From: CAYXDO01 sp964463485
Lineage (GTDB): Bacteria; Myxococcota; Kuafuiibacteriia; Kuafuiibacteriales; Kuafuiibacteriaceae
DNA length: 64,000 nt
Assembly (NCBI GenBank): GCA_964463485.1
Contig: CAYXDO010000034.1
Span: 1 to 64,000 of the forward strand
Direction of reading: 5' to 3'
Below the pieces are notes generated by a model. The model worked only from the letters and a program-made list of their open reading frames with translations. It was not told the origin of the DNA and made no database searches. This document shows, in pieces, positions 33,123 to 42,045 of this stretch. How positions within the stretch are numbered: position 1 is the stretch's first letter; each line of letters opens with the position of its first letter. A program made the position numbers and the translations under genes.

Positions 33123-34508
33123 GTGCCAAGACCCTCTCTCGTCACTCTCGACGACGTCGACCGGTTGCCCGCCGGGACTCCGGCGGAGTGGCTTCGAGAT
33201 TACCAAAATCCGGGGCAGCTCCACTTTCTGCGCCTTCTGGGTTTTGACCGAGTCGTCATCCGCCGGGCCGAAGGGATGTACTATTTCGACGGGACCAATC
33301 GGCCGATCTTGGATTTCTTCGGTGGGTTCGGTTCTCTGGCGTTTGGCCACAATCACCCGAGGATCTTGGCTGCGCGCAGGCGATTTGCGGACGCGCGTCG
33401 ACCGGAGATTCAGCTCGCGTTTCCGTCTCCTTGGGCGGTCGCGCTCGCCAAGAACCTCACCGCGATCGCTCCTGGTGGTCTGGGTTTTGCGTGGCTCGGG
33501 TGTACAGGGTCGGAGTCGGTAGAGTTCGCGCTGAAGCTAGCCGAGCGGGCCCAGGGTCCCGAGCGGGCCGTCGTCGCCTTTGCCACCCATGCGTTTCACG
33601 GGAAGACCAAAGGGGCGCTCTCGGTCACCGACTCCAAGCTCTGCCGATCTGACTTCCGACTCTCGATGGCGACGCGGAGAGTGGAGTTTGGAGACGCCCT
33701 CGGCCTCGAGCGGCTGCTGGAGTCCGACCGGAGCGTAGGCGCGGTGATCTTGGAGACGATTCAGGGGGCCGCGGGCGTGATTACTCCCCCACCCGGATAT
33801 TTCGCCAAGGTCCGAGAGATCTGCGATCGGACCAAGACGCTCTGGATCGCCGACGAGGTCCAGTGCGGGGTGGGTCGAACAGGGAAATTCTTTGCGTTCG
33901 AGCACGAGGGTGTCGTGCCGGACATCGTGACTTTGGCGAAGTCACTCGGAGGGGGCAAGGCGTCCGTGGCCGCGGTGTTGGCTAAGCGGGAGGTGTATCT
34001 TCGCGCTTACGGCACCAAAGACACGGCGTTGATTCACGGTCCGGCGACCTTCAGCGGCATGGGAGAGGCATCGGCGACCGCGATCGAGGCTCTGAATGTT
34101 CTCTACGACGAAGGGTTGATGGAGAACGCGGAGAGAGTCGGGGCCTATTTGGTGTCGGAGCTTCGGCGTCTCGCGATGCGTTACCCGCGGGCCATCGCCG
34201 AGGTCCGTGGCCGCGGGCTGATGGTCGGAGTGACACTTCACACTCTCGGGGATGTCGCGTTCGGCGACGGGCTGAGTTGGCTTCGGCCGGAGCTCGAAGG
34301 TTCCCTCGCAGGGTTGGTCGGAGCGTTGTTGTTTCACGAGTTTGGAGTGCTCGTGGCGTTCACCGAGTATGACCGCAACGTCCTGCGGCTCGAACCGCCG
34401 TTGATCGCCGAGCCGCGCCACGTGGAGGTACTCATCGAGGCCCTGGATTCGATCTTGTCGCGGCCGGTGGCTCGGTTGGTCGTCGATTACGCGCGGCGAG
34501 TCCGGTGA
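33123..34508 (+). CDS. class III PLP-dependent aminotransferase (461 aa)
   Basis: Typical features of the ornithine/acetylornithine/GABA aminotransferase class are present: LDFFGGFGSLAFGHNHP at the N-terminus, a WLGCTGSESVEFALKLA phosphate-binding segment, WIADEVQCGVGRTG with the PLP-stacking Asp, and DIVTLAKSLGGG, whose Lys (K273) should form the Schiff base. The length is normal. The GTG start directly follows a TATAAT element and has no ribosome-binding site. No adjacent pathway gene identifies its substrate, so the specific reaction is left open. Confidence 0.9.
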   Translation: MPRPSLVTLDDVDRLPAGTPAEWLRDYQNPGQLHFLRLLGFDRVVIRRAEGMYYFDGTNRPILDFFGGFGSLAFGHNHPRILAARRRFADARRPEIQLAFPSPWAVALAKNLTAIAPGGLGFAWLGCTGSESVEFALKLAERAQGPERAVVAFATHAFHGKTKGALSVTDSKLCRSDFRLSMATRRVEFGDALGLERLLESDRSVGAVILETIQGAAGVITPPPGYFAKVREICDRTKTLWIADEVQCGVGRTGKFFAFEHEGVVPDIVTLAKSLGGGKASVAAVLAKREVYLRAYGTKDTALIHGPATFSGMGEASATAIEALNVLYDEGLMENAERVGAYLVSELRRLAMRYPRAIAEVRGRGLMVGVTLHTLGDVAFGDGLSWLRPELEGSLAGLVGALLFHEFGVLVAFTEYDRNVLRLEPPLIAEPRHVEVLIEALDSILSRPVARLVVDYARRVR

Positions 34509-34581
34509 GCGGCCGCGAACGCGATCGAATTCTGTGACGAGCGCGAGCGGGCGGGCGTGGTAGGATTGCGCGGGGTCGTCG

Positions 34582-37500
34582 ATGGACCAGCAGATCTTCG
34601 CCGTCGCGCGGGCGCTCGAGTCCGAGCCGTCCAACTTGGGCCTGCGGCTCCACTTGGCGCAGCTCCTGTTGGCCCGCGGGGCGGCGAAGGACGCGCTCGG
34701 TCACGTCAGGCTCGTGCTTTGGGAGCGCCCCGATCAGCTCGACGCGCTCCGGGTAGCGGCGCGGGCGGCGGGTCTGAGCGGGCTCTCCGAGGCCGCTGCC
34801 GGGTACGATCGGGTGGCGCGGGCGTTGGAACGAGAGGCCGCGCTCGAGAGTCGTCCGCCGCCCTTGCCTGCCGGTGTGCAACAGAGTGCGTGGGCCCAGC
34901 AGCCCGTGGCGACGCCTCCGCCGTGGGCATCGGCAGGAGCGGTGCCGCGGACCGCTCCGCCGACCTCTCAGAGCATGAGTCCCCGCCTCCCACCGCCGCC
35001 GACCCAGTGGGTCCCTCCAACGAGGCCAGAGCTCGCGTCGTCGTCCGGTCAAGTGGCCGCGCCGCAGCGGCAGGCCGCGGTCGCGCCAAGTTGGGTGGGT
35101 GAAGCGGTGGGCGGTCCCCCGCCGGCTCCTCAGCCCGTCGCCCGTCAGGCGCCTCCCTCGGCCTTCGCCGAAGCGCCCTCCGCCTTTGGCCAAGCGCCGT
35201 CTGCGTTCGGATCTCCTGCTCCTTCCGCGTTCGCTCAGCCTTCCCGGCCCATTACCGCCACCGCCGCCCCGGGCTTGGCTTGGTCGCCGCAGAATTTTGG
35301 CCCAAGCAACTCACCTGCCGACCCGTTCGGAATGGCTGAGCAACCCCCACCTCCGTTTGGATCGACGAAGGCCGCGCCCGAGCCGGACCTTTTCGGAGGG
35401 CTGTCCGGAGAAGCTGGGGATGCGCCGATCTCGATCGCCCCCGGTGAGATGTCTGCGGTGGCTGACGATGAGTGGGATCCGGTCGCGAGCCCCACGCCTT
35501 CGCGCGACTCGGATGAGTTGGGTGATCCAATGGACTTCGATCTCTCTGGCGCGTCTGGCCTCGAGCTCGCCACGGGTGACGATGAGGCGCTCGAGCTGGA
35601 CCACGGACGATTCGCCGGGACTGCCTCTGAGCTCTCGGAGTCGCCGGTCTTTCCCGAACCTACTCTCCGTAACGAGCCGTCCAGTCCTGGCGCGTCCGCG
35701 GTGGGTTTTGCGGGTTCGGCGGGTTTTGCGGGTTCGAAGGGTTTTGGGGCTCCGGTTGCGCAGCCTCCGCCCTCTTTTTTGGCGACGTCGTCGCCTTGGC
35801 CTGGCGGAGACGGGCTCGACCTTGCGACTCGGATGGACGAGCACGAGCCGAAGACCACGGCGATCGGAGACCTGAGTACGCTTAGGGTCTTGTTCGGCTG
35901 TGCGCGAACTCGGGCCAACGGCGTGCTGCGATTCCGCTCCGGCGAGCACGCGGTGAAGCTCCATTTGCGTGACGGTGAGATCGTGGCGCTCGACGCGGTG
36001 AGCCCCGAGCTCGGCTTCGATGAGTTCGTGCGTTCGCGCGCGCTCGTCACCGAGCGAGTGCTCCAAGCCATCAAACCGGAGACCCGCGCCAACTCACTCG
36101 ATTTTGCTTTGGCCCTTCGAGACGCGCACGCGCTCCCCGAGGCAAATCTCCGCGACGCGCTCGATCGCTGGTCGCGTTTCGTGTTGCGGAGCCTCGTTCC
36201 GTGGTCGTCCGGCCAGTGCAAATTTACCACCGGAAACGCGATCCCGTTCCCTCTTTTGACTCGGCGCGAGCGATTCTTGGCCCTTCGGAACGCGGTGCAC
36301 GAGGTCCCTCCGGCCGCGCTCATCGATCGACTGCGGCCGCTCACCGACGCGCTCGAGACGGTCGAGGTGGACGGCCTGCGCTTCGAGGACTTCGAGGTGG
36401 GGAGCGCCGAGGTCGACGCGCTGCGAATGCTCCGAGCGCGGGCTCCCATCGAGCTGCTCTTATCTACTGCCCGCGACGCCGACGATCGCGTAGCGCGCGT
36501 TCGAATTTTGTTTCTCGGGCTTGAAGGTCAGCTCCTCAGGAGAGCCCGTCCGGTGAGGGACGATCGGACCTGGACTCAGCAGCTTCGCCAGGAAATCGCC
36601 CGCATCGGATCTCTGAGGCCCTATGAGGTTCTGGGGCTATCCGAATCGGCTTCACGATCGGAGATCCGCGACCGCATGAACGAGCTCCAAAACGAGCTCG
36701 AGTCGGCCTCTCCTTCAGACTCATCGGAGCTCGCCGCGGCGAAGGCGGAGATCCGGGCCCTTTATCAACGAGCGGTCGACACGATCGCCAAGAGTTACGT
36801 TCGCCACGCTGAAGGCGCGGCTGCGGTGGCGGTTCGACGGCGAGTTGGCTCCGGAGTCGTGCCAGCGACCGCTGCGAGCCCAGCGACCGCTGCGAGCCCA
36901 GCCGCTCCGGCCAGCGCGACGCCTCCCGCTGGGCCAACTCCCGACCCGTCGCTCCCTCCGCCCGTACAAGTGGAGAGTATCAATCGTCAGAGCGACGTCG
37001 CGACGCTCCTTCAGGAAGTTGACCACGTGGCCAAGATCGGCAGGTACGCGGACGCCGTCTTCATGCTCGATCGCGCGTTGTGGCTCGGGGTCCCGCCCGA
37101 GCGAGTCGTACTCACGAGGGCCACGAGAGCCTACTACTGGGCGTTTGGTTCGGCGGACCGCGCAGGCGCGGCGAAAAAGGCGATCGGGCAGATTCGTGAG
37201 GCCATGCTGGGCCATGAGTTGGCGGACGGGTACGCGATGATCGGGCGATTGGCCAAGCGGGTGGGGGACGAAAACATGGCCGCGTACGCGTTCCAGCACG
37301 CGCTGAGTATCGATCCCAAACATGCGGAGTCTCGAACCGAGCTCAATTTGCTGGCGCGTCGAGCCCAGGCGGCCAGGCAGACGGAGCGGCCGGCCCCCCA
37401 CGAAGCGTCGCCCTCCAAGGTCGCCCCGCTCTTGTCGGGGATCAGCAAGAGGCTCCAGGGCGCGGTCGAGACCCACGCCTTCCGAAAGAGCCAGCCCGCG

Positions 37501-37893
37501 CCTCGGCGGAGCGCTCCGCCCGAGCCCATCGAGCTGCCAGACGAAGGGCCGCCGCTCACGAGAGTCGATGATTTGGTGTTTCAACTGGAGGATGCCGATC
37601 CGAGAAGAGTGCTGGAGGCTATTCGGGAGCTCGGCGCGCTCGGGAACCCGGGCGCGGTGGAGCCGCTGAATGCTTTTCTCGAGAAGAGTAACCATCCGCC
37701 AGCGATCGAGGCGACGATTCACGCGCTGAGCGAGCTCTGCGACGCGAGATCTCTGCCCGTGTTGAAGGCGTGTGCGACGCGCAATCTGCGTCCCCTCGCG
37801 CTCACCACGGCTGCGCGGGCGGTGACTTTGATTTTGAAGAAATACGGGATGGAGGCGCCCAAAGGCAGTACGCCGGCGCCAGAGAACGACTGA
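34582..37893 (+). CDS. multidomain DUF4388 / J-like / TPR / HEAT protein (1103 aa)
   Basis: The N-terminal ~90 residues form TPR-like helices. Residues ~90-420 are a low-complexity Pro/Ala/Ser/Gly and acidic linker, including GFAG repeats near 375-390. A DUF4388 (PATAN-like) domain lies at ~427-640, starting DLSTLRVLFGCARTRANGVLRF. A short J-like segment, PYEVLGLSESASRSEIRDRM (~679-698), follows, then an Ala/Pro linker with two PATAASP-type repeats, a second TPR region, and HEAT repeats at the C-terminus (EAIRELGALGNPGAVEPL). Such proteins are common in myxobacteria and are thought to be cytoplasmic scaffolds for signalling or motility complexes. No enzymatic motif is seen. TAGGAT lies 15 nt before the ATG. 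Confidence 0.75.
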   Translation: MDQQIFAVARALESEPSNLGLRLHLAQLLLARGAAKDALGHVRLVLWERPDQLDALRVAARAAGLSGLSEAAAGYDRVARALEREAALESRPPPLPAGVQQSAWAQQPVATPPPWASAGAVPRTAPPTSQSMSPRLPPPPTQWVPPTRPELASSSGQVAAPQRQAAVAPSWVGEAVGGPPPAPQPVARQAPPSAFAEAPSAFGQAPSAFGSPAPSAFAQPSRPITATAAPGLAWSPQNFGPSNSPADPFGMAEQPPPPFGSTKAAPEPDLFGGLSGEAGDAPISIAPGEMSAVADDEWDPVASPTPSRDSDELGDPMDFDLSGASGLELATGDDEALELDHGRFAGTASELSESPVFPEPTLRNEPSSPGASAVGFAGSAGFAGSKGFGAPVAQPPPSFLATSSPWPGGDGLDLATRMDEHEPKTTAIGDLSTLRVLFGCARTRANGVLRFRSGEHAVKLHLRDGEIVALDAVSPELGFDEFVRSRALVTERVLQAIKPETRANSLDFALALRDAHALPEANLRDALDRWSRFVLRSLVPWSSGQCKFTTGNAIPFPLLTRRERFLALRNAVHEVPPAALIDRLRPLTDALETVEVDGLRFEDFEVGSAEVDALRMLRARAPIELLLSTARDADDRVARVRILFLGLEGQLLRRARPVRDDRTWTQQLRQEIARIGSLRPYEVLGLSESASRSEIRDRMNELQNELESASPSDSSELAAAKAEIRALYQRAVDTIAKSYVRHAEGAAAVAVRRRVGSGVVPATAASPATAASPAAPASATPPAGPTPDPSLPPPVQVESINRQSDVATLLQEVDHVAKIGRYADAVFMLDRALWLGVPPERVVLTRATRAYYWAFGSADRAGAAKKAIGQIREAMLGHELADGYAMIGRLAKRVGDENMAAYAFQHALSIDPKHAESRTELNLLARRAQAARQTERPAPHEASPSKVAPLLSGISKRLQGAVETHAFRKSQPAPRRSAPPEPIELPDEGPPLTRVDDLVFQLEDADPRRVLEAIRELGALGNPGAVEPLNAFLEKSNHPPAIEATIHALSELCDARSLPVLKACATRNLRPLALTTAARAVTLILKKYGMEAPKGSTPAPEND

Positions 37894-38089
37894 GTCGTGC
37901 TCGCGCTTCGAGACAGTGTTTCTTCCTGGGACCTCGGCACACTCGTTCGCCGCGCCAGACGATTCCTGCCGATTCCTTGCCGAGCTTTGGCCCCTCCGCA
38001 TTGGCCAAAACTCAGTTGATTACTACTGAACACGTCCGACTGTCCTCGAGTTGTTCCTCACGGAGCCTTGGCTGAACGCACGAGGCCTC

Positions 38090-38118
38090 TTGACAGCTTA
38101 GCTAGCTTAGCTCATATC
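38090..38118 (+). promoter_or_regulatory. toxin-antitoxin promoter with direct-repeat operator
   Basis: TTGACA (38090-38095) is followed after 17 bp by CATATC (38113-38118), a weak -10. Between them lies a 9-bp direct repeat, AGCTTAGCT twice (about 38095-38112), where a Phd-type antitoxin could bind for autorepression. Confidence 0.5.
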
Positions 38119-38125
38119 GGAACCG

Positions 38126-38362
38126 ATGGTTCGAGTCGTCAACATGCACGAGGCAAAGAGCCGTTTGTCGGAGCTCGTCGAAGCCGCCGAGAGAGGGGAG
38201 GAGATAGTGATTGCGCGCGCCGGGAAGCCAGTCGCTCGGCTTGCACCAATCGTCGAGGAGCGTCGTCGGCTCGGGCGTTGGAGGGGAAAGGTCGTCATGA
38301 GCGCGAGCTTCGATGACCCTCTTCCGCCAGAGGAGGTTGAGCTTTGGGACGGTGGCCGATGA
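38126..38362 (+). CDS. Phd/YefM family antitoxin (78 aa)
   Basis: The N-terminus has the Phd signature VNMHEAKSRLSELVEAAERG followed by EEIVIARAGKPVARLAP, the DNA-binding fold of Phd/YefM antitoxins. The acidic C-terminus (SFDDPLPPEEVELW) would wrap the toxin. The stop overlaps the toxin start (ATGA). The gene sits behind a TTGACA promoter with a direct-repeat operator, fitting autoregulation. An alternative internal ATG at 38144 is unlikely because it would remove the conserved first strand. Confidence 0.92.
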   Translation: MVRVVNMHEAKSRLSELVEAAERGEEIVIARAGKPVARLAPIVEERRRLGRWRGKVVMSASFDDPLPPEEVELWDGGR

Positions 38363-38733
38363 AAGTGTTGCTCGACACTCACGCGCTGATCTGGGCGCTG
38401 GAAGGCGGGGAGCAGCTCTCGAGAGCCGCCCGAGAAACCATCGAGGATGGTTCCAACGAGATTCTCGTGAGTGCCGTGTCGGCCTGGGAAATCGCAATCA
38501 AACGGTCGCTCGGGCGATTGACTGTGCCCGACGATTTGAGGGATGCCATCGACGAAGCCAGGTTCAGGAGGGTGCCCGTCGAATTCGAGGACGCGGATCG
38601 ACTCGTCAACCTTCCACAACATCATCGAGATCCGTTCGACCGAATGTTGGTGGCTCAAGCCATGAGGCTTGGGATCCCCATCGTCACCCGGGACGCTCGG
38701 CTCGCCGAGTATCAGGTGCAAGTGATTTGGTGA
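38359..38733 (+). CDS. PIN-domain toxin (VapC-like, 124 aa)
   Basis: The PIN fold is seen in MKVLLDTHALIWAL (first acidic residue D6), SAVSAWEIAIKRSLGRL (conserved Glu) and HRDPFDRMLVAQA (later Asp residues). PIN toxins are Mg-dependent ribonucleases that cut tRNA or rRNA. It is translationally coupled to the upstream antitoxin by an ATGA overlap. Phd antitoxin with PIN toxin is a common hybrid type II pairing. Its C-terminal TRDARLAEYQVQVIW is the normal end for the family. Confidence 0.92.
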   Translation: MKVLLDTHALIWALEGGEQLSRAARETIEDGSNEILVSAVSAWEIAIKRSLGRLTVPDDLRDAIDEARFRRVPVEFEDADRLVNLPQHHRDPFDRMLVAQAMRLGIPIVTRDARLAEYQVQVIW

Positions 38734-38740
38734 GGCAGCG

Positions 38741-41593
38741 TCACGTCTTCGACGTCGTCTCTCGCAGGAACTCTCCGATTTGGCGCCACCCCTTGCGTCG
38801 ATGGCTCGGCGTCCTCACCGCAAATCGTGGACCCTCGAGTCTCCTCTGGGCACTCGAATACTCCTCGTCGACGGGGACACAAATCGTCTGATCCGTCGGG
38901 GCGGCGAGCGCCGCAGCGCCTCGTCGCGATCTCAGAAAGCCGGAGCTCACCAAGAGTACGATCGCACCGCGCGCGCCTCCTACTCTCGGCAAACTCACGT
39001 CGTCGTAGGCAAAACAGCGCTCGGCCACCTGATCTGGGTGGATAGCCCGAATCATCTCCTCAACCAAGAATATCGCCTCTGGGTGGAACATCACGCGGAT
39101 TTTCGGCTTTCGCGGACTCGACCTCCGAAGGCCGAACGCTCGCAAGCCTTCTCCGCGTTTGATCGCGCGAGCGTACCCACAAACAGTTGCGCGCTCGATC
39201 GCTATTTGGGCGTCACGGTGCGCCGAGTCGCGGTCATCGCACAAGAGAGCGAGCTCGGCGCGGACCAGGTGAAGATCGATCACCAGGAGCTCGTATCCGG
39301 AGTCTTGCGCGATCCTCATCGCGTGCCGAATCGCGATCGAACAGCGATCGACCGGGCTCTCCGCTCTCGATACGGCGAGCAACTCGAGACGTGCCCGCTG
39401 CGCGAGGGCCTTGGCCAGCAGCTCTCGGTCCCCCTGGTGCAGTGCGAAATCGTGAGCGATTTTCAAGTGGGCGGCCGCGCGATCGGCCTCGTCGAGCTCG
39501 CGGGCGATTTCGGAGAAGTACAGACACAGGTGCTCCCGATACGAAGTCTCGACTCGAAGAACTCCAACGCCACTCATGGCATCACGACAGAGCCGCTCCG
39601 CCAACACCCACTCTTCGCCTCGGATGGCTGATTCGATCGTTCGCTCTGGTGGCGGTGACTCGGTCGAGTCCGCCGGCTGCAGATTCCAGCCGGACTGAAT
39701 GAGCTGCTCGAAGACCTCGGCGCGGCGCTCGTGCGAGAATCGTTCGAGGGGATCGTTACGCGCCGTTGGAGGAGCCTTCGTCGAGAGTGTCGCGGCTCGG
39801 ATGACGGTACGTTTGGCTTCCAGCAGTTGGCCCCGAAGGGCCTGCGCGTCTGCGAGATTCTGGAGCGCCATGGACGCTTCCAGGAATCGATCGGTACGCA
39901 CCGACTTGTCCGCGGCGACTTCGAAACAGCGGCTCGCGTCGTCCAACTTACCAAGCCGCTCCAAAAACAGACCCCAGTCATTGAAGAAGGCCGCGGCTTG
40001 GCCCTCCGGAAGCTCGACGCCCGCGAACAGTCTGCAGTACCGCTCCCCTTCCGAGTACGCCGCGCGTTTGGCTCCGACCTGAGAAAAGCCACCGAGGCGA
40101 TGTCGATAAAATCGCCAGGCTCCCGCCACATCCCCACTTCCGATCATGTGATACAAGAGCTCCCACGCGTCGGCGATCGGCTCGAGCTCGCTGCCTGGGT
40201 TCTTCGACAAGGAGATCTTGCGATGGGCGGCCATCGCTCGTTGGTGGCCGCCCTGAATTTCAGCGGGGTCGTCGGGGGCGAACGCATCTCTAATCGCCGG
40301 ATGCACGCGCACGAACCCATCGCGCAGCTCGATGAGCCCCAAAACTTCGAGCGTCTCGAGTGAGTTTCGAGGAGAGCCGGAGGCGATGAGTTTCTCGAGC
40401 ACCCGACGTGCCTCGGAGATTCCGGCCAGGATCTGCGCGCGAAGAAAGACCTCTCGCCTATCCCCTTCAACCAACGGCATCGACAGCCGGGTCGAGATCT
40501 TCCTCCACGGCTCTCGCACCCCGTCCTCCTGCGACGTGAGGAGCCGGTCGGCTGAGCAAAACAAGAAGGCTCGTTCGGTGTGCGCAGGCCGATATCTGGT
40601 GGCCTCCAGCACGACTCGCGCGATGAGGTCGTCTACCGGCAGTGCGTTTTCGACGTCGGCGTCTGCCTCGAAACGAAGAGCCACGGACGCGGTCTCTTGA
40701 GCGCGGATCGAGAGGAGTGTGGTCTCCGAGATCCCATTCTGAAAAAGGCACGCGAGTCGCAAGAGGGCCCAGGTTTCGGGCGACCTTTTCTCCAGCTCCG
40801 CTCGGTACCGGCGAGCGATCAGGAAGAGCCGTCGTTCGAGCTTGAAGGCTGGATTTCTCGGAACGACGTCATCGGATGGCGAGCTCTCAGCACTCAGCGG
40901 GATTGAGAACTGAGCTCCGGAGAAGACCAACAAGGACGTGTTGAGCTCGAGCAGCAAGGCGTGACGCCCCGAAGCCTCGATCATTTCCATGAGCTCGGAG
41001 TCCGTCCCAGTTATGCCTCGCGAACGAACCAGCGCGAGGGCCGCCTTGTCCGAGAGGGGCCCGACGTCGATACGATGGTGACGAGCCATCGGTTCGTTCT
41101 CGAGCGGAGTCAGCGCGAACCGAGTCGTCGTGAGAATCCCCACCTTCCCAAGCAACCCTGTCGCTGCCGCGAGGATCAAGTCTCGGAGAAACACATCTTC
41201 GATCTCCCCAAACGGAGCTCCCTTCGTCCCGTCGCTTTGCGCTCTCTCGAGTCCGTCGAGGATCAACAACGTGTGTTCCTCGCGCTGTCGGAGCGCCTCG
41301 AGGCACGCGAAATGAGAGCTGCTCGAGGTGGCCTTCGGGTTCGCGAACTCGTGGAGACTGGAAAAGAACGACTCGGTCGATGGCTGGTCATAAAAAGAGT
41401 ACACAAAGAGTCGATCGAAGCCCTCGCTCCGAAGCCTGTCGAGAAACTCTGCGGCGAGCGCGGTCTTTCCGGCACCTCCGAGCCCGACGAGCGCGGAGAC
41501 GCCTCGCCCCCCTGCTCGCCACCATGCCATGACTTCCTCGAGCTCCGGCCTCGTTTGAAATCGGCTCGCAGCCTGAAGCGGATGAACGATCAT
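38741..41593 (-). CDS. STAND (NB-ARC/NACHT-like) ATPase with TPR repeats (950 aa)
   Basis: Walker A is LVGLGGAGKTAL (K43) and Walker B LLILDGLE (109-116), followed by TTTRFAL, the sensor region. This is the layout of signal-transduction ATPases that oligomerise on recognition of a trigger, including bacterial antiphage proteins. A helical/winged-helix part (~200-400) is followed by TPR-like helices (~430-830). The last ~110 residues contain RGAIVLLVSSGFLRSRRG and TICVPVDEEY, which weakly resemble the later strands of a TIR domain. The ATG has a GAGGTGAGGG ribosome-binding site. A 13-bp tandem array lies immediately upstream. A defence role is plausible but not shown. Confidence 0.75.
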   Translation of the reverse strand: MIVHPLQAASRFQTRPELEEVMAWWRAGGRGVSALVGLGGAGKTALAAEFLDRLRSEGFDRLFVYSFYDQPSTESFFSSLHEFANPKATSSSSHFACLEALRQREEHTLLILDGLERAQSDGTKGAPFGEIEDVFLRDLILAAATGLLGKVGILTTTRFALTPLENEPMARHHRIDVGPLSDKAALALVRSRGITGTDSELMEMIEASGRHALLLELNTSLLVFSGAQFSIPLSAESSPSDDVVPRNPAFKLERRLFLIARRYRAELEKRSPETWALLRLACLFQNGISETTLLSIRAQETASVALRFEADADVENALPVDDLIARVVLEATRYRPAHTERAFLFCSADRLLTSQEDGVREPWRKISTRLSMPLVEGDRREVFLRAQILAGISEARRVLEKLIASGSPRNSLETLEVLGLIELRDGFVRVHPAIRDAFAPDDPAEIQGGHQRAMAAHRKISLSKNPGSELEPIADAWELLYHMIGSGDVAGAWRFYRHRLGGFSQVGAKRAAYSEGERYCRLFAGVELPEGQAAAFFNDWGLFLERLGKLDDASRCFEVAADKSVRTDRFLEASMALQNLADAQALRGQLLEAKRTVIRAATLSTKAPPTARNDPLERFSHERRAEVFEQLIQSGWNLQPADSTESPPPERTIESAIRGEEWVLAERLCRDAMSGVGVLRVETSYREHLCLYFSEIARELDEADRAAAHLKIAHDFALHQGDRELLAKALAQRARLELLAVSRAESPVDRCSIAIRHAMRIAQDSGYELLVIDLHLVRAELALLCDDRDSAHRDAQIAIERATVCGYARAIKRGEGLRAFGLRRSSPRKPKIRVMFHPEAIFLVEEMIRAIHPDQVAERCFAYDDVSLPRVGGARGAIVLLVSSGFLRSRRGAAALAAPTDQTICVPVDEEYSSAQRRLEGPRFAVRTPSHRRKGWRQIGEFLRETTSKT

Positions 41594-41660
41594 ACCCTCA
41601 CCTCGGGTGGTCGAACCATGGTACCATCAGGGCCATTCCGAGGGAAGCAACGTTCAGATT

Positions 41661-41936
41661 CGGAGGTCTGAACCTGAGGTCTGATTCTGAGGTCTGATTC
41701 TGAGGTCTGATTCTGAGGTCTGATTCTGNNNNNNNNNNNNNNNNNNNNNNNNNNNNNNNNNNNNNNNNNNNNNNNNNNNNNNNNNNNNNNNNNNNNNNNN
41801 NNNNNNNNNNNNNNNNNNNNNNNNNNNNCTGAGGTCTGATTCTGAGGTCTGATTCTGAGGTCTGATTCTGAGGTCTGATTCTGGGGTCTGATTCCGAGGT
41901 CTGATTCGGGGTCTGATTCCGAGGTCTGATTCGGCG
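41661..41936. repeat. 13-bp tandem repeat array
   Basis: About five units before and nine after the assembly gap repeat the 13-mer GAGGTCTGATTCT, with degenerate copies (CGGGG or CCGAG variants) at the right end. It lies in the 452-bp gap between the STAND gene and the penicillin-binding protein gene. Open frames across it are repeat artefacts. Confidence 0.92.
41729..41828. other. assembly gap (100 N)
   Basis: A run of exactly 100 N inside the 13-bp repeat array marks a scaffold join; the true array length is unknown. Confidence 0.98.
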
Positions 41937-42045
41937 TTCCGACTCGGACTTGGCATACCGGACTTCGCGCGAGGTAGCCGCAGGCAACATGCCTGCGGTC
42001 CCAGGTGAAGAGCCTGTTCCTCTCGGTCAAAGGTGAAGAGCCTGC

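Noticed and set aside
41590..42030. Open frames through the 13-bp repeat array and the N run
   Set aside because: They arise because 13 is not a multiple of 3, so the array is translated periodically in all frames; they include undefined residues.
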